The notes under the pieces: generated by a model
Told to the model about the DNA's origin: nothing
The model's database searches: none
The model's input: only the letters and a program-made list of their open reading frames with translations
NCBI GenBank assembly: GCA_030824515.1
Contig: JAVBXN010000002.1
Span: forward strand, 1 to 64,000
Length of the DNA stretch: 64,000 nucleotides
Reading direction: 5' to 3'
DNA from: Pelobacter sp.
Lineage (GTDB): Bacteria; Desulfobacterota; Desulfuromonadia; Geobacterales; Pseudopelobacteraceae
Made by a program: the position numbers and the translations under genes
Part shown: piece by piece, positions 1-8,364 of the stretch
Layout of the letters: each line of letters starts with the position of its first letter
Position numbering within the stretch: the stretch's first letter is position 1

Positions 1-357
1 CAGGAGATCACCGCTTCCAGCAAGGAGCAGGATACCGGCGCAGAACAGATCAACAAGGCCATCCAGCAACTTGACCAGGTCATCCAGCAGAACGCCAGCG
101 CCAGCGAGGAAATGGCTTCGACCTCGGAAGAGCTCTCCAGCCAGGCCGAGCAGTTGCAGGATTCGATCAGCTTCTTCGATATCGGGGATAAAGCAAGACG
201 CACTACCCCGGCCAACTTCCGAAAAACGACAAAACACACCCGGATTGCCCATACAGGGAGTATTTCAAGTCCCGCCAAACGATCATCAGGAGGTATTCAG
301 CTGGAGCTCGGACACTCCGGGCCGGACCACCTCGATAATGATTTCGAAAAATTCTAG
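1..357 (+). CDS. Methyl-accepting chemotaxis protein, C-terminal end (5' end outside window)
   Basis: An open frame enters from the window edge and stops with TAG at 355-357. The visible 118 residues begin in the Gln/Ser/Ala-rich coiled coil of a chemoreceptor signalling domain ([18 protein letters not shown]), the usual methylation-helix region close to the C-terminus. A flexible tail of about 55 residues follows and ends in DNDFEKF, an acidic-aromatic tail common on Geobacter-type receptors. Chemoreceptors pass ligand signals to the CheA-CheW kinase complex at the inner membrane. The ligand domain is outside the window, so the stimulus is unknown. A cheW gene follows on the same strand 129 bases later, which fits a small chemotaxis unit. 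Confidence 0.88.
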   Translation, partial: QEITASSKEQDTGAEQINKAIQQLDQVIQQNASASEEMASTSEELSSQAEQLQDSISFFDIGDKARRTTPANFRKTTKHTRIAHTGSISSPAKRSSGGIQLELGHSGPDHLDNDFEKF

Positions 358-486
358 CGGCTGGAATGGGCACACGACTAACTTCGAGTGCGCAATTACC
401 TGCCTCAGCCATAGCGAACCTAACAGTCAGGAGCCAGACGTGGATTTGGAATCAGAAATAGCCGCTGATCGATGAAAGGAACACAT

Positions 487-972
487 ATGAACGTTGCCGG
501 CATTGCAGAAACGGTTCAATATCTGACATTTAAGCTTAATGACGAAGTTTTTGCTCTGGATGTTGCCAAGGTACGTGAAATCCTGGAGGTCACCAACATA
601 ACCAAGGTGCCACAAACCCCGGATTTCATGAGGGGCGTGATAAACTTGCGCGGAAGCGTTGTCCCGGTCATCGACATGCGGCTTAAATTCGGAATGAGTC
701 GCACCGAACAGACCGTCAATACCTGCATCATCGTGGTTGAGATTGACATGGACGGCGACACGACCGTACTGGGAGCCTTGGCGGATTCGGTTCAGGAGGT
801 GGTCGAACTGGAGCCGGACCGGATTGAACCGGCGCCGCACATAGGCGCCAGACTGAACACCGAATTCATCAGGGGGATGGGTAAAATTGATGACCATTTC
901 GTGATGATTCTGGAAATTGACAAGCTTTTTTCAGCGAAGGAATTGACCGAACCGGAACCGGTGGAAATTTGA
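487..972 (+). CDS. cheW: CheW-like chemotaxis coupling protein
   Basis: 161 residues, the usual size of a single-domain CheW, which links chemoreceptors to the CheA kinase. The sequence carries the family landmarks: YLTFKLNDEVFALDVAKVREI at the N-terminus, then PDFMRGVINLRGSVVPVIDMR, a CIIVVE strand, and a C-terminal GMGKIDDHFVMILEIDKLF. The ATG at 487 is chosen because AAAGGA lies six bases upstream; an in-frame ATG at 472 lacks such a site. It sits directly behind a receptor gene on the same strand, so the two probably work together. No CheA or response regulator is visible, so the rest of the pathway must be encoded elsewhere. Confidence 0.93.
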   Translation: MNVAGIAETVQYLTFKLNDEVFALDVAKVREILEVTNITKVPQTPDFMRGVINLRGSVVPVIDMRLKFGMSRTEQTVNTCIIVVEIDMDGDTTVLGALADSVQEVVELEPDRIEPAPHIGARLNTEFIRGMGKIDDHFVMILEIDKLFSAKELTEPEPVEI

Positions 973-1091
973 CCTGATCCATTAAATTGAGGAAGTCTGT
1001 CCAGGCATTCAGAGGCCATTATCTAACATTGCAACCGCAGAGCCACCTGTATCCCGCAATCAGCCATGCGGTTTCCGCATTCAAGGCGCTC

Positions 1092-1631
1092 TCACCGTGC
1101 CGCCGTATCAACATATCCGCTCCCGATGGCCGTAAAGGGAAGTTCCAGGCCCAGCTCCGGAACCTGCCTGGATATCCAGGCAATGAAGGTGTTGCTGTTC
1201 GGGCCTGGGAAGGCTCTGTATGTATCCGGCCAGGGATAGCTTCTGGCAGCCATGTCTATCTCCGCGATCAACTTGTCCACCCCCGCCCCCCGGAATTCCT
1301 TGAGCAGACGCGGACGCTCCCCGAACCAGTAGCGGTCAGGCAGATCCTGTTCGATCCGCACGACCGGCAGACCCCGCCGCTGCCGCCAACCGATTACTTC
1401 ATAGACTGTGTAGGAAGCTTCGTTGGTCGCTTTGACCGAAATCCAGGTGTGTATCGCGAACCAGCCCCGCCACCCCCAGGCGGGAGCGCCGTATATCTGA
1501 ATCACACTCTCGCTGGTTGTCGCCGGAGACGGTGCAATTCCGGCCGGTTCACGGCTTGCGGTGCGCCAGTCCCCGGCGCTGCAACCGGCCAGGATCAGAA
1601 ACATCACGAGAAACGTTAACAGTTTGTGCAT
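1092..1631 (-). CDS. DUF3750-family lipoprotein
   Basis: 179 residues. The N-terminus is a lipoprotein signal peptide with lipobox LAGC (Cys at about residue 17), so the protein is probably anchored in the envelope. The body shows the DUF3750 pattern as I recall it: APAWGWRGWFAIHTWISVK, then YTVYEVIGWR, then RAFPGPNSNTFIAWISRQVPEL. The catalytic or binding role of this family is not known. The C-terminus ends soon after the last motif (GSGYVDTAAR), and relatives I recall run further, so this may be a short version. Neighbours (cheW on the other strand, a small secreted protein upstream) give no functional clue. Confidence 0.7.
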   Translation of the reverse strand: MHKLLTFLVMFLILAGCSAGDWRTASREPAGIAPSPATTSESVIQIYGAPAWGWRGWFAIHTWISVKATNEASYTVYEVIGWRQRRGLPVVRIEQDLPDRYWFGERPRLLKEFRGAGVDKLIAEIDMAARSYPWPDTYRAFPGPNSNTFIAWISRQVPELGLELPFTAIGSGYVDTAAR

Positions 1632-1706
1632 GGCTGAAACAGCCCCCCTGCCGGCGCCAATTCCTGCCGATGGACATCAATCCGGATACATTCCCAAGAC
1701 TGGCAA

Positions 1707-2009
1707 TCAGTTTTCATTATCGCCGCCCGCCCACAGGGCAAGCCACTGCTGTTGCGGCGTCCGGCTGTCACCATACTGCACGATCACTCCATCCTCCCTC
1801 TGGTAGGAACATGACCACCCCGGCTTGTCGGCACCGAAGAAGGTGGGATAGTCGTGTGGATAATCCAACGCTTTGTAAGGGGCGGAATAGGTGCCATCAT
1901 CCTTGGGTGGCGGACAGCGTTCGTCACCGGCATACCAGTTGTTGTCCGCACCATGGGCCTGAATTGCCGCAAACATAACGAAGAATAAAACAAACGCATA
2001 CTTTTTCAT
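1707..2009 (-). CDS. Small secreted protein of unknown function
   Basis: 100 residues with a clear Sec signal peptide (MKKYAFVLFFVMFAAIQAHG, cleavage near residue 20). The ATG at 2009 has AAGGAG seven bases upstream, a strong ribosome site. The mature part of about 80 residues is rich in Trp, Tyr and Pro and has two Cys residues (DERCPPP and GWSCSY) that could form a disulfide in the periplasm. I do not recognise a family. It reads leftward toward the DUF3750 lipoprotein with 75 bases between them, so the two may be cotranscribed. The DUF309 gene diverges from it on the other strand. Confidence 0.6.
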   Translation of the reverse strand: MKKYAFVLFFVMFAAIQAHGADNNWYAGDERCPPPKDDGTYSAPYKALDYPHDYPTFFGADKPGWSCSYQREDGVIVQYGDSRTPQQQWLALWAGGDNEN

Positions 2010-2168
2010 GTTCAGCTCCTTGTAAAAACAGTCACGTCCAAGATCAGATTACCATTTTCAGAAGTTTTTGGCAGCTCCCGAATCGCAAAATCCCGGAGTG
2101 ACGATTCGCCTTAATCTCCTCTGGTATGGTACTATTTTTATATATCGAGCCATTGTACAGTCGAAAGG

Positions 2169-2600
2169 ATGGAATTCAGTATGCGACATTGTCAAGAGTC
2201 ACCACCGGGCCAACTGCTGCTGGCAATCCGCCAGTTCAACAGCGGGCAATGGTTTGAATGCCATGAAACACTGGAAGAGTTGTGGCTCGGCGAAGAGGGT
2301 GAAGTACGCAGTTTTTTCCAGGGGGTGCTGCAGATTGCGGTGGCCCTGCATCACAGGCGCAACGGAAACTACGGCGGCGCGATCAGCCTTCTCAACGGCG
2401 GAGTAAAACTGCTGGGGCAGGTATCCGAAACCTGCATGTGGGTGGACCTGGCCCGACTGGTCCGGGAGGCGAACCGGATGCGTGAAGCGCTGGAAGAACT
2501 GGGGCCGGAGCGGATCGATGAGTTGGACCCCGCGCTTGTCCCGCGCCTGCACACGGTGTCAATCCTGCAGGATCTTCCTGGCGTAGGCCAGCAGGAATAG
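2169..2600 (+). CDS. DUF309 domain protein
   Basis: 143 residues (139 if the ATG at 2181 is used; spacing to the nearest purine-rich stretch does not settle the start). The core matches DUF309: FNSGQWFECHETLEELW, then FFQGVLQIAVALHHRRNGN and GGAISLLNGGVKLL. The paired His and Glu of the FECHE-LEELW helix and the GALHH-type second helix are conserved across the family, which folds as a small helical protein of unknown biochemical role. Its last 42 bases overlap, tail to tail, the 3' end of the ion-channel gene on the other strand, so each transcript runs antisense into the other gene. Confidence 0.8.
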   Translation: MEFSMRHCQESPPGQLLLAIRQFNSGQWFECHETLEELWLGEEGEVRSFFQGVLQIAVALHHRRNGNYGGAISLLNGGVKLLGQVSETCMWVDLARLVREANRMREALEELGPERIDELDPALVPRLHTVSILQDLPGVGQQE

Positions 2601-3827
2601 CGGCATCAACACAGTCCCCAGCAGGGCCTCCGAACAGAGCAGCAGCTTGGGCCAGGCTCCGGCCAGGTCCGGGGCGTTGCCGAAACCGAGCGTTGTGAAC
2701 GAGATCACCGAATAATAGAGGCCGTAGCCGATACTGGTGAAAAGATCGTGCAGTCCGTTAAGCCGGAAATGCAGGGCAAATCCGCCGCCCCAGACCAGTA
2801 TGATGATCAGCACGCTGATCAGCGGCCGCTTCCACTTCAGACCGTAACCGAACATCAGGTCCTTGAAAAACCACTCAAAAAACTCGCTTACCGGATTTTG
2901 ATGCAGCACATGCCGGCGGCAGACCATCTCCAGGTACTGGTATTCGTCCGCTTCCAGGTAATAACCGTGCGCCTTGAGCAGGGAGCGTATCCGCGAATTG
3001 ACCTCGGCGGCGCGCAGCCAGACCGGGAACAGTTCCACGATGTACCAGTCCTCCCCTTCGCTGCTGGTCTCCCTGCGGGCCGGCTTGCTCCGCTCGGCCT
3101 CGACCTGCTCCCCCGGCCGGCCGAAGCGGGTCAGGTGATTGATGCGCATCGCGTCCAGCGAGGCCTGCGCCATGAAGGCTCCATCGAATACAGCGGCAAA
3201 GCAGACGGCGGCGTCAAAGCGGGCATGGCGCAGACGGGCCTGATCGAAGCGCACCATGGTGCAGTCGGCGTTTTCAAACAGGGCATGGTCGCAAAGCGCC
3301 CCCTGGAAACCGGCAAAATGACATTCCGCCCCTGCAAACGAGGCCTTTTCGCATAATGCATCTTCAAAATGGGTCTCGAAACAGCGCGTGCCTTCGAAAC
3401 GGGCATTGCTCAGGTCGGCCCCCTCAAAACGGGCGTTTTCCAGAAAAGCGCCGCACAATGCCGCCCCGCGCAGATCCGCGCCGCGCAGGTCCCAGGGTTC
3501 CCTGATCTCGTAACGTGACGCCTCGATCTCAATCGTCAACGGCAGCCCCAACTGCTGCAGTTCATCCATCAGAGCGGCAAAGAGTCCTTCGCAGTCCGCA
3601 CTCCAGCGATCGTGCAAAGTGGCGCGCCACGACTCCGTACTTCCGGCCGCCCCGCCCTGGTCGCAGACCCCGGCTGCCAATGCAGAGATCTTTCCAAGCC
3701 GCAATTGCAGCAGATCGTTAAACGTGCGGCAACCGTCCCGCTCCGTTACGGCCCCGTTGCCGGGGGAGCGCAGCGGTTGGTGCCAGCGATCACGCAAAAG
3801 CTGCAACTGTTCACCGCTGTAGCGCAT
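2559..3827 (-). CDS. Pentapeptide-repeat protein fused to a two-helix (Ion_trans_2) channel domain
   Basis: 422 residues. The start at 3827 is chosen for GGAGG six bases upstream; it lies 17 bases inside the end of the phosphatase gene, so translation is probably coupled. Residues about 110-225 are pentapeptide repeats of the A(D/N)LXX kind (DLRGADLRGAALCGA, ARFEGADLSNARFEG). After a soluble linker, the C-terminal 100 residues hold a membrane helix (LISVLIIILVWGGGFAL), a pore segment with filter-like TTLGFGN, and a final helix (LLGTVLMPLFLLAYA). This is the layout of a two-helix potassium-type channel, though the filter TLGFG is not a textbook TVGYG. A cytoplasmic beta-helix may gate the pore. 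It is the last gene of the partner-switch operon. Confidence 0.8.
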   Translation of the reverse strand: MRYSGEQLQLLRDRWHQPLRSPGNGAVTERDGCRTFNDLLQLRLGKISALAAGVCDQGGAAGSTESWRATLHDRWSADCEGLFAALMDELQQLGLPLTIEIEASRYEIREPWDLRGADLRGAALCGAFLENARFEGADLSNARFEGTRCFETHFEDALCEKASFAGAECHFAGFQGALCDHALFENADCTMVRFDQARLRHARFDAAVCFAAVFDGAFMAQASLDAMRINHLTRFGRPGEQVEAERSKPARRETSSEGEDWYIVELFPVWLRAAEVNSRIRSLLKAHGYYLEADEYQYLEMVCRRHVLHQNPVSEFFEWFFKDLMFGYGLKWKRPLISVLIIILVWGGGFALHFRLNGLHDLFTSIGYGLYYSVISFTTLGFGNAPDLAGAWPKLLLCSEALLGTVLMPLFLLAYARKILQD

Positions 3828-5769
3828 CGCCAGCCTCCACACCCCTGCCGACCCGGTCGCGCCCCGTATACCTGACCGCCAGCATGGTAACATCGTCGGA
3901 CTGGGGGGCACCGTTGGCGTGCCGTTGCACCTCGTCCCGGATGAAGTGGATCATATCCGCCAGATTCCCGGACGGGCTCCGTTTCAGGGCCTCCAGCAGC
4001 CGGGCTTCACCATAAAGCTCCGCTTCGGGATTCTTGGCCTCGGTAACGCCGTCGGTGTAGAGAAACAGCGTGTCGCCCGGCTGGAGGGTCAGGCACTCGC
4101 ATTCGTAGACCGAATCCGGGACGGGGCCCAGCACGAAACCGGCCTTGGGGGTCATATAGGCTAAACCGGCCGGGCCGCAGACCAGCGGCGGATTGTGGCC
4201 GGCATTGGCGAATTGCACCTCGCCGCTGCGGGTGTCGAGGATGGCGCAGAACACCGTGACGAACATGCAGTTTTCGTTGTCCGCCGCCAGGATGTTGTTG
4301 ACGGCGCCCAGTATCAGCTCGGGAGCCCCCAGTCGCTGGGCCTCGGTCTTGAGCAGAGTCTTGGCCACCATCATGTAGAGTGCCGCCGGGACCCCCTTGT
4401 CGGCCACGTCCGCAATCAGGAAGCAGAAACGGTCGTCATCGATGAAGAAGAAATCGTAGAAATCCCCCCCGACCTCCTTGGCCGGGTCCATCGAGGCAAA
4501 GATGTCGAACTCGCCGCGGTCGGGAAAAGGGGGGAAAATCCGCGGCAAAAGGCTGGTCTGGATATCGGTAGCCAGGCGCAGTTCGCTCTGGATGCGTTCC
4601 TTGGCGGCGGTGGTCTCGGTCAGCTCGCGGATGTACTCCTTGAGGGCATCTCTCATGGAGACAAAGGCCTTGGTGAGTGTTCCCACCTCGTCCCCTGAAC
4701 AAACCGGCGGAAGCTCCGCGTCGAAATTTCCGGAGGCTATCACCTCGGTTGCCTCTGCCAGCGCATGCAGCGGTGTGGTGATGGAACGCGCAATTGCCGC
4801 CACCGCCGCCCCAAGCAGCAGGATTCCGGCGAACAGCATTAAAGCGACGGTCATGGTCAGCGAGCGTATCCCGGCAAACAGCTCCGCCTTGGGGAACACG
4901 ACCGCCAGTGTCCAGCCGGTTGAAGAGACCGGCGCGTAATACATCCAGCTGTCTACCCCCCTGGTGTCGGTGTAGGGTATGAATCCGGACTCGCCTCGGA
5001 TCATCCTGCGGCCGATGTCGCGCAGGGTCGGGTTGTTGCGGGACTCGGCCAGACTGAAGACGGTCTCGTTCATGATCATTTCCTTGTCGGGATGGGTCAG
5101 GATGGTCCCGTTCCTCGACAAAAGGAAACTGTAGCCGGTTTCAAGCACTTTGATCGAACTGACGATTTCGGTCAGCCGGTGCAGCGAGACATCGCTCACC
5201 ACAATCCCGCGAAAACGCCGTTTATCGCCGTCCCCCTCATAAATCGGAACCGAGCAGGAACTCATCAGCGCTCCGCCGCAGCTCTCGTCGATATACGGCT
5301 CACTCCACTCCTTTTTTCCCAATTCCTTCGGTATCTGATACCAGTCGGAGGTGGGGTTGTGAAATTCATCGTCGGGAGTAGAGAATATCTTCCCGTCCTT
5401 TCGGTAGAAATAAGGCTCAAGCGGTCGTGACGCAACGGCGGCATCCGGTTCAAAGGCCACGCCGGCGCCGTATATTTCCCGGTTGCTCTCCAATACATCC
5501 ATGAGCAGCCTGCTAAGCGACTTATCAGTGTATTTGCCTGTTTCCAGGGAGTGAGCCATGCCCTCGGTGGCCTTGCCGATGGATGCCAGCGCCGTTTCCA
5601 CCCTGTTTACCGATGAAAGCACAAGGTTGCGGGCATCATCCTTCAGTTCGCGCTCCAGCAACAGCCGGGAACTGTAATAAAAATACCCGATGGTTACTGT
5701 GAATATCAGGACACAGCACAGCGTGATTACAAGGATAAGTTTGTGGGCGATGCTCCTATTGGCGCACAT
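3811..5769 (-). CDS. Cache-HAMP-SpoIIE (RsbU-type) membrane serine phosphatase
   Basis: 652 residues from the ATG at 5769 (GGAG six bases upstream; overlaps the previous gene by 14 bases). Order: membrane helix about 8-30, periplasmic Cache-type sensor about 31-300 (with VSDVSLHRLTEIV and YSFLLSRNGTILTHPD), second helix about 305-330, HAMP, short coiled coil, then a PP2C/SpoIIE phosphatase from about residue 425. Metal-binding acidic motifs are visible: GGDFYDFF, LIADVADKG and QSDDVTM. Such enzymes dephosphorylate STAS anti-sigma antagonists. The STAS and RsbW-like genes of the same operon (7386-8216) are the expected partners. The Cache domain suggests a small extracellular ligand as input. 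Confidence 0.92.
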   Translation of the reverse strand: MCANRSIAHKLILVITLCCVLIFTVTIGYFYYSSRLLLERELKDDARNLVLSSVNRVETALASIGKATEGMAHSLETGKYTDKSLSRLLMDVLESNREIYGAGVAFEPDAAVASRPLEPYFYRKDGKIFSTPDDEFHNPTSDWYQIPKELGKKEWSEPYIDESCGGALMSSCSVPIYEGDGDKRRFRGIVVSDVSLHRLTEIVSSIKVLETGYSFLLSRNGTILTHPDKEMIMNETVFSLAESRNNPTLRDIGRRMIRGESGFIPYTDTRGVDSWMYYAPVSSTGWTLAVVFPKAELFAGIRSLTMTVALMLFAGILLLGAAVAAIARSITTPLHALAEATEVIASGNFDAELPPVCSGDEVGTLTKAFVSMRDALKEYIRELTETTAAKERIQSELRLATDIQTSLLPRIFPPFPDRGEFDIFASMDPAKEVGGDFYDFFFIDDDRFCFLIADVADKGVPAALYMMVAKTLLKTEAQRLGAPELILGAVNNILAADNENCMFVTVFCAILDTRSGEVQFANAGHNPPLVCGPAGLAYMTPKAGFVLGPVPDSVYECECLTLQPGDTLFLYTDGVTEAKNPEAELYGEARLLEALKRSPSGNLADMIHFIRDEVQRHANGAPQSDDVTMLAVRYTGRDRVGRGVEAGDALQR

Positions 5770-6829
5770 TTGATCTCCGGATGAAACTTTCGAACACTGG
5801 TACGGACCCGACCACTCCACTAGCGAGCAGTTCCGCGCTGACACTCTGATAGTCAGATGGTTTCAGCTGTCCCATCACTTCACCGGCATTTTTGGGCAGG
5901 ATCAGTTCCCGCATCTTCTCCAGCATCCATTTCTGGTGAGATCGGTTAGCCGGAATGCTGGCCTCCTTCATATATTTCAGGACAATCTCCAGCGCCTCAT
6001 CAGGGTGGTCAAACGCATAGCGCCACCCTTCCAGCGAAGCCTTGACAAAGGCGTCGGCCAGGGCCGGATCCTTGCGGCAGTTCTCCTCAAGCGCATAGAG
6101 GCCGTCCTCGGGGAAATTTATACCGTGATCGTGCAGGAAAAACAGATTCAACTCCTCGTGATTGATCCCGGAATTGATTATGGTGTGATACTCGTTGTAC
6201 CACATGGCGGAGGTTACATCGATCCCGCCGCGCAGAAAGAGGTTCACGGTGTAGGACTGGGGAATCTCCCGTACCTGCAAGCGATATTTCTTCAGGAAAG
6301 CCTGCAACGGCACGGCAAAATCGCCCCCCCACAACCCGACCTTCCTGCCGCGCATGTCCGCCGGCGAAGCGATTCCGCTGGATTTCCTGGCCACCAGCAT
6401 CAGGGACGATTTCTGAACGATTTGCGCAAGGTTGGTCAACCGGACACCGGTGGAGTACTGCTGAAGGGCGGTGCCAAGCCAGAGCACGGCAAAATCAGCC
6501 TTGCCGCTCTTAAGGAGCCGGGAGGGTGACTGCTCTGGCCCGCCGGTAATTATGGTCAGGTCAATGCCATGTTTGCGGTAGATGCCTTTGTCCAATGCAA
6601 CGTAGTAACCGGCAAACTGTGCCTGGGGAGACCAGAGCGGTATCAGGGAAGCCTTCTTCAGCGCGGCCGGAGCGGCATCGGCCGGAACCGGGGAAAAGGT
6701 GAAAGCCACAAGGATCAGGATCAGCAGCAAGCTGATTGAATATTTTGATGAAGTGACGATCCGCTCCGGAAGCGGACAGTCATTCGGCTTGACAGGAATT
6801 TCACGATGTACGGGAACATTTTTCAACAT
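5756..6829 (-). CDS. NMT1/THI5-like periplasmic substrate-binding protein
   Basis: 357 residues from the ATG at 6829 (GGAG nine bases upstream). A hydrophobic export signal (ISLLLILILVAFTFSPVPADAA) is preceded by an unusually long n-region of about 30 residues. The mature part resembles NMT1/SsuA-type binding proteins: LIPLWSPQAQFAGYYVALDKG, KHGIDLTII, SGKADFAVLW, GRKVGLWGGDF, and a C-terminal helical part. These proteins usually feed ABC importers of pyrimidine precursors, sulfonates or similar ligands. No ATPase or permease gene is nearby; instead the gene overlaps that of a Cache-SpoIIE phosphatase. A role as ligand-presenting partner of that sensor is an inference. Confidence 0.85.
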   Translation of the reverse strand: MLKNVPVHREIPVKPNDCPLPERIVTSSKYSISLLLILILVAFTFSPVPADAAPAALKKASLIPLWSPQAQFAGYYVALDKGIYRKHGIDLTIITGGPEQSPSRLLKSGKADFAVLWLGTALQQYSTGVRLTNLAQIVQKSSLMLVARKSSGIASPADMRGRKVGLWGGDFAVPLQAFLKKYRLQVREIPQSYTVNLFLRGGIDVTSAMWYNEYHTIINSGINHEELNLFFLHDHGINFPEDGLYALEENCRKDPALADAFVKASLEGWRYAFDHPDEALEIVLKYMKEASIPANRSHQKWMLEKMRELILPKNAGEVMGQLKPSDYQSVSAELLASGVVGSVPVFESFIRRSNVRQ

Positions 6830-6842
6830 GAGTTCATGCTCC

Positions 6843-7373
6843 TCAGGCCGGATAGCGGTTGTTCCAGTCATTCAGACAGACCCTCTCGGGGTTGAACCTT
6901 TGGGATGGAGGCGCCGGCCTGGAGTCCGCGTATCCTACGGCCACCAGGGCAAACGGGAGCACCGTCCCCGGGAGATGGAACATCCCGGCCAGAGCGTTCA
7001 TCCGCTCCCGTTCGGGATAGACTCCGCACCAGACCGCGCCCAGGCCCATGGCATGGGCCGCCAGCAGCATGTTCTGGGTGGCGTTGGAACAGTCCAGCGG
7101 CCAGTTGCCGGGCGCCTTCTCCAGGCTGGTATCCCCGCAGACCAGGATCGCCAGCGGAGCGTTGTTCAACATCGACGCATAGGGGTGCGCCCGCATGATC
7201 TCCCCGAACAGGCTCCGGTCATTAATGACGATGAAACGCCAGGGCTGCTCGTTCATTGCCGAAGGGGCATACATGGCGGCCTTGAGCAGCGAGTCGATCT
7301 TTTCCGGTTCGACCGGCTTGTCCAGGTATTTGCGGATGCTGCGACGGCTGCAGATGGTTTCCAGCATATCCAC
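6843..7373 (-). CDS. Nitroreductase-family FMN oxidoreductase
   Basis: 176 residues, a compact member of the nitroreductase fold. The N-terminal FMN-binding motif SRRSIRKYLDKPV is followed by APSAMNEQPWRFIVI and by a C-terminal GLGAVWCGVYP and ALVAVGYAD, all standard positions for flavin contacts. These enzymes use NAD(P)H to reduce nitro compounds, quinones or flavins; the true substrate here is unknown. The start is taken as GTG at 7373, with AAAGGAG seven bases before it; an in-frame ATG lies two codons later. It sits between the RsbW-like kinase (12 bases upstream) and the solute-binding protein, so it is cotranscribed with the signalling genes. Confidence 0.88.
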   Translation of the reverse strand: MDMLETICSRRSIRKYLDKPVEPEKIDSLLKAAMYAPSAMNEQPWRFIVINDRSLFGEIMRAHPYASMLNNAPLAILVCGDTSLEKAPGNWPLDCSNATQNMLLAAHAMGLGAVWCGVYPERERMNALAGMFHLPGTVLPFALVAVGYADSRPAPPSQRFNPERVCLNDWNNRYPA

Positions 7374-7385
7374 GGCATGCTCCTT

Positions 7386-7820
7386 TTATGAGTTTGCAAC
7401 AGACGGGCGCTTGGCCACCAGGGTATTGCGGTTGCGCCCCTCCGCGTACTCGTAGCTGAAATCATCCACCCCCTTCAGCACCAGGAAGATTCCCAGGCCG
7501 CCGATGGAACGCTCCTCCAGCGGCAGGCAGAGGTCGTCCTCACCCGGCGCAGCCTGGCTGCGCGGATCGAATGGAATTCCGGTATCTTCCAGCACCATGG
7601 TCAGGGAGGAATCACTCAACACTCCGCTCAGGTTGATCTCCCCGCTCCTGCCGGCCTCTTCATACCCGTGGGTGATGATATTGGTGGCGATCTCGTCCAC
7701 GGCAAGCCTCATGCCGTAGGCGGCTTTGCTATCAAGCCCGGCCTCGGTGGTCGCGGCCACCACGTATTTTCCGATCTCATCCAGTGAATCCAGTGTGGCG
7801 GGCAAGCATAATGGTTTCAT
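7386..7820 (-). CDS. RsbW-like anti-sigma / serine kinase (HATPase)
   Basis: 144 residues from the ATG at 7820 (AAGGGG upstream). The GHKL ATPase boxes are visible: N-box RLAVDEIATNIITHGY, G1-type LEDTGIPFDP, and G2-type SIGGLGIFLVLKGVDDFSY. This matches RsbW/SpoIIAB-type proteins, which hold a sigma factor or other target and phosphorylate a STAS partner on serine. The STAS gene lies just upstream (7893-8216) and the SpoIIE phosphatase downstream, giving all three classical components in one operon. No sigma factor gene is visible in the window, so the final target is unknown. Confidence 0.9.
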   Translation of the reverse strand: MKPLCLPATLDSLDEIGKYVVAATTEAGLDSKAAYGMRLAVDEIATNIITHGYEEAGRSGEINLSGVLSDSSLTMVLEDTGIPFDPRSQAAPGEDDLCLPLEERSIGGLGIFLVLKGVDDFSYEYAEGRNRNTLVAKRPSVANS

Positions 7821-7863
7821 AACAACCCCTTGCTGGAGGCGCATTTCGGTTAAAATTTCCGCT

Positions 7864-7879
7864 TCCCCGCATGCGGGGA
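7864..7879. repeat. 16-bp perfect palindrome in the STAS-kinase spacer
   Basis: TCCCCGCATGCGGGGA is its own reverse complement. It lies in the 72-base gap between the STAS gene and the RsbW-like gene. As RNA it could form a tight hairpin that protects or attenuates the transcript between the two coding regions. No T-run follows, so it is not a classic terminator. Confidence 0.5.
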
Positions 7880-7892
7880 GGGATTTTATCTG

Positions 7893-8216
7893 TCAGGCAT
7901 CGGCGTAGGTATCCTGGATATAAACGCTGTGGTGAAAGCCGCTCATCTCCAGTGTTCCCAGCACCGGCCCCTGGCTGCCGACAACGTAGATATCCACCTT
8001 GGCCCCCATCTTCTGCTTGGCGAAGATCAACACCCGCAGTCCGGCGCTGGCCAGAAACTCCAGGTCCTTCATCAGCAGCACCAGCCGTGAGGGAGACTGG
8101 ACGGCGGCCTGCTCGATGACCTCCTTGAAGCGAGGTGCCGAGCTGGCGTCCAGGGAGCCGGTCAGGGTGATTTTGGCGATACTGTCGGTCATTGCAAGTT
8201 GCGCGTCGAATGCCAT
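7893..8216 (-). CDS. STAS-domain anti-sigma factor antagonist (RsbV/SpoIIAA-like)
   Basis: 107 residues, the length of a single STAS domain. The family signature is present: ITLTGSLDASSAPRFKEVI, then LVLLMKDLEFLASAGLRVLI, with the Ser of ASAGLR in the place phosphorylated by RsbW-type kinases. The ATG at 8216 has AAAGGAG at good spacing. In the unphosphorylated state such a protein sequesters its kinase and frees the kinase's target; the SpoIIE phosphatase at 3811-5769 would regenerate it. It is the first gene of the leftward operon that ends with the ion channel. A second STAS protein is encoded at 12583-12915. Confidence 0.92.
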   Translation of the reverse strand: MAFDAQLAMTDSIAKITLTGSLDASSAPRFKEVIEQAAVQSPSRLVLLMKDLEFLASAGLRVLIFAKQKMGAKVDIYVVGSQGPVLGTLEMSGFHHSVYIQDTYADA

Positions 8217-8238
8217 GTGATTCTCCTTTAGTAAGTTA

Positions 8239-8277
8239 GAAGTTGTTTTCTGCTATTTTCAGGCAGAAAACAACTTC
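8239..8277. repeat. Perfect 15-bp inverted repeat upstream of the STAS operon
   Basis: Arms 8239-8253 and 8263-8277 are exact reverse complements with a 9-base loop. It lies 22 bases upstream of the STAS start codon and downstream of the cupin gene. No T-run follows on either strand, so a simple intrinsic terminator is not obvious. It could be a leader hairpin of the partner-switch operon or a regulator binding site. Confidence 0.55.
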
Positions 8278-8364
8278 GTTAACGCACTTATCCTGTTTAT
8301 CAGGGTTAGGTTTGATGATAGTGAGTTGTTCAACTCTGTACAGGAACCTCATAACTCCCCCTGC

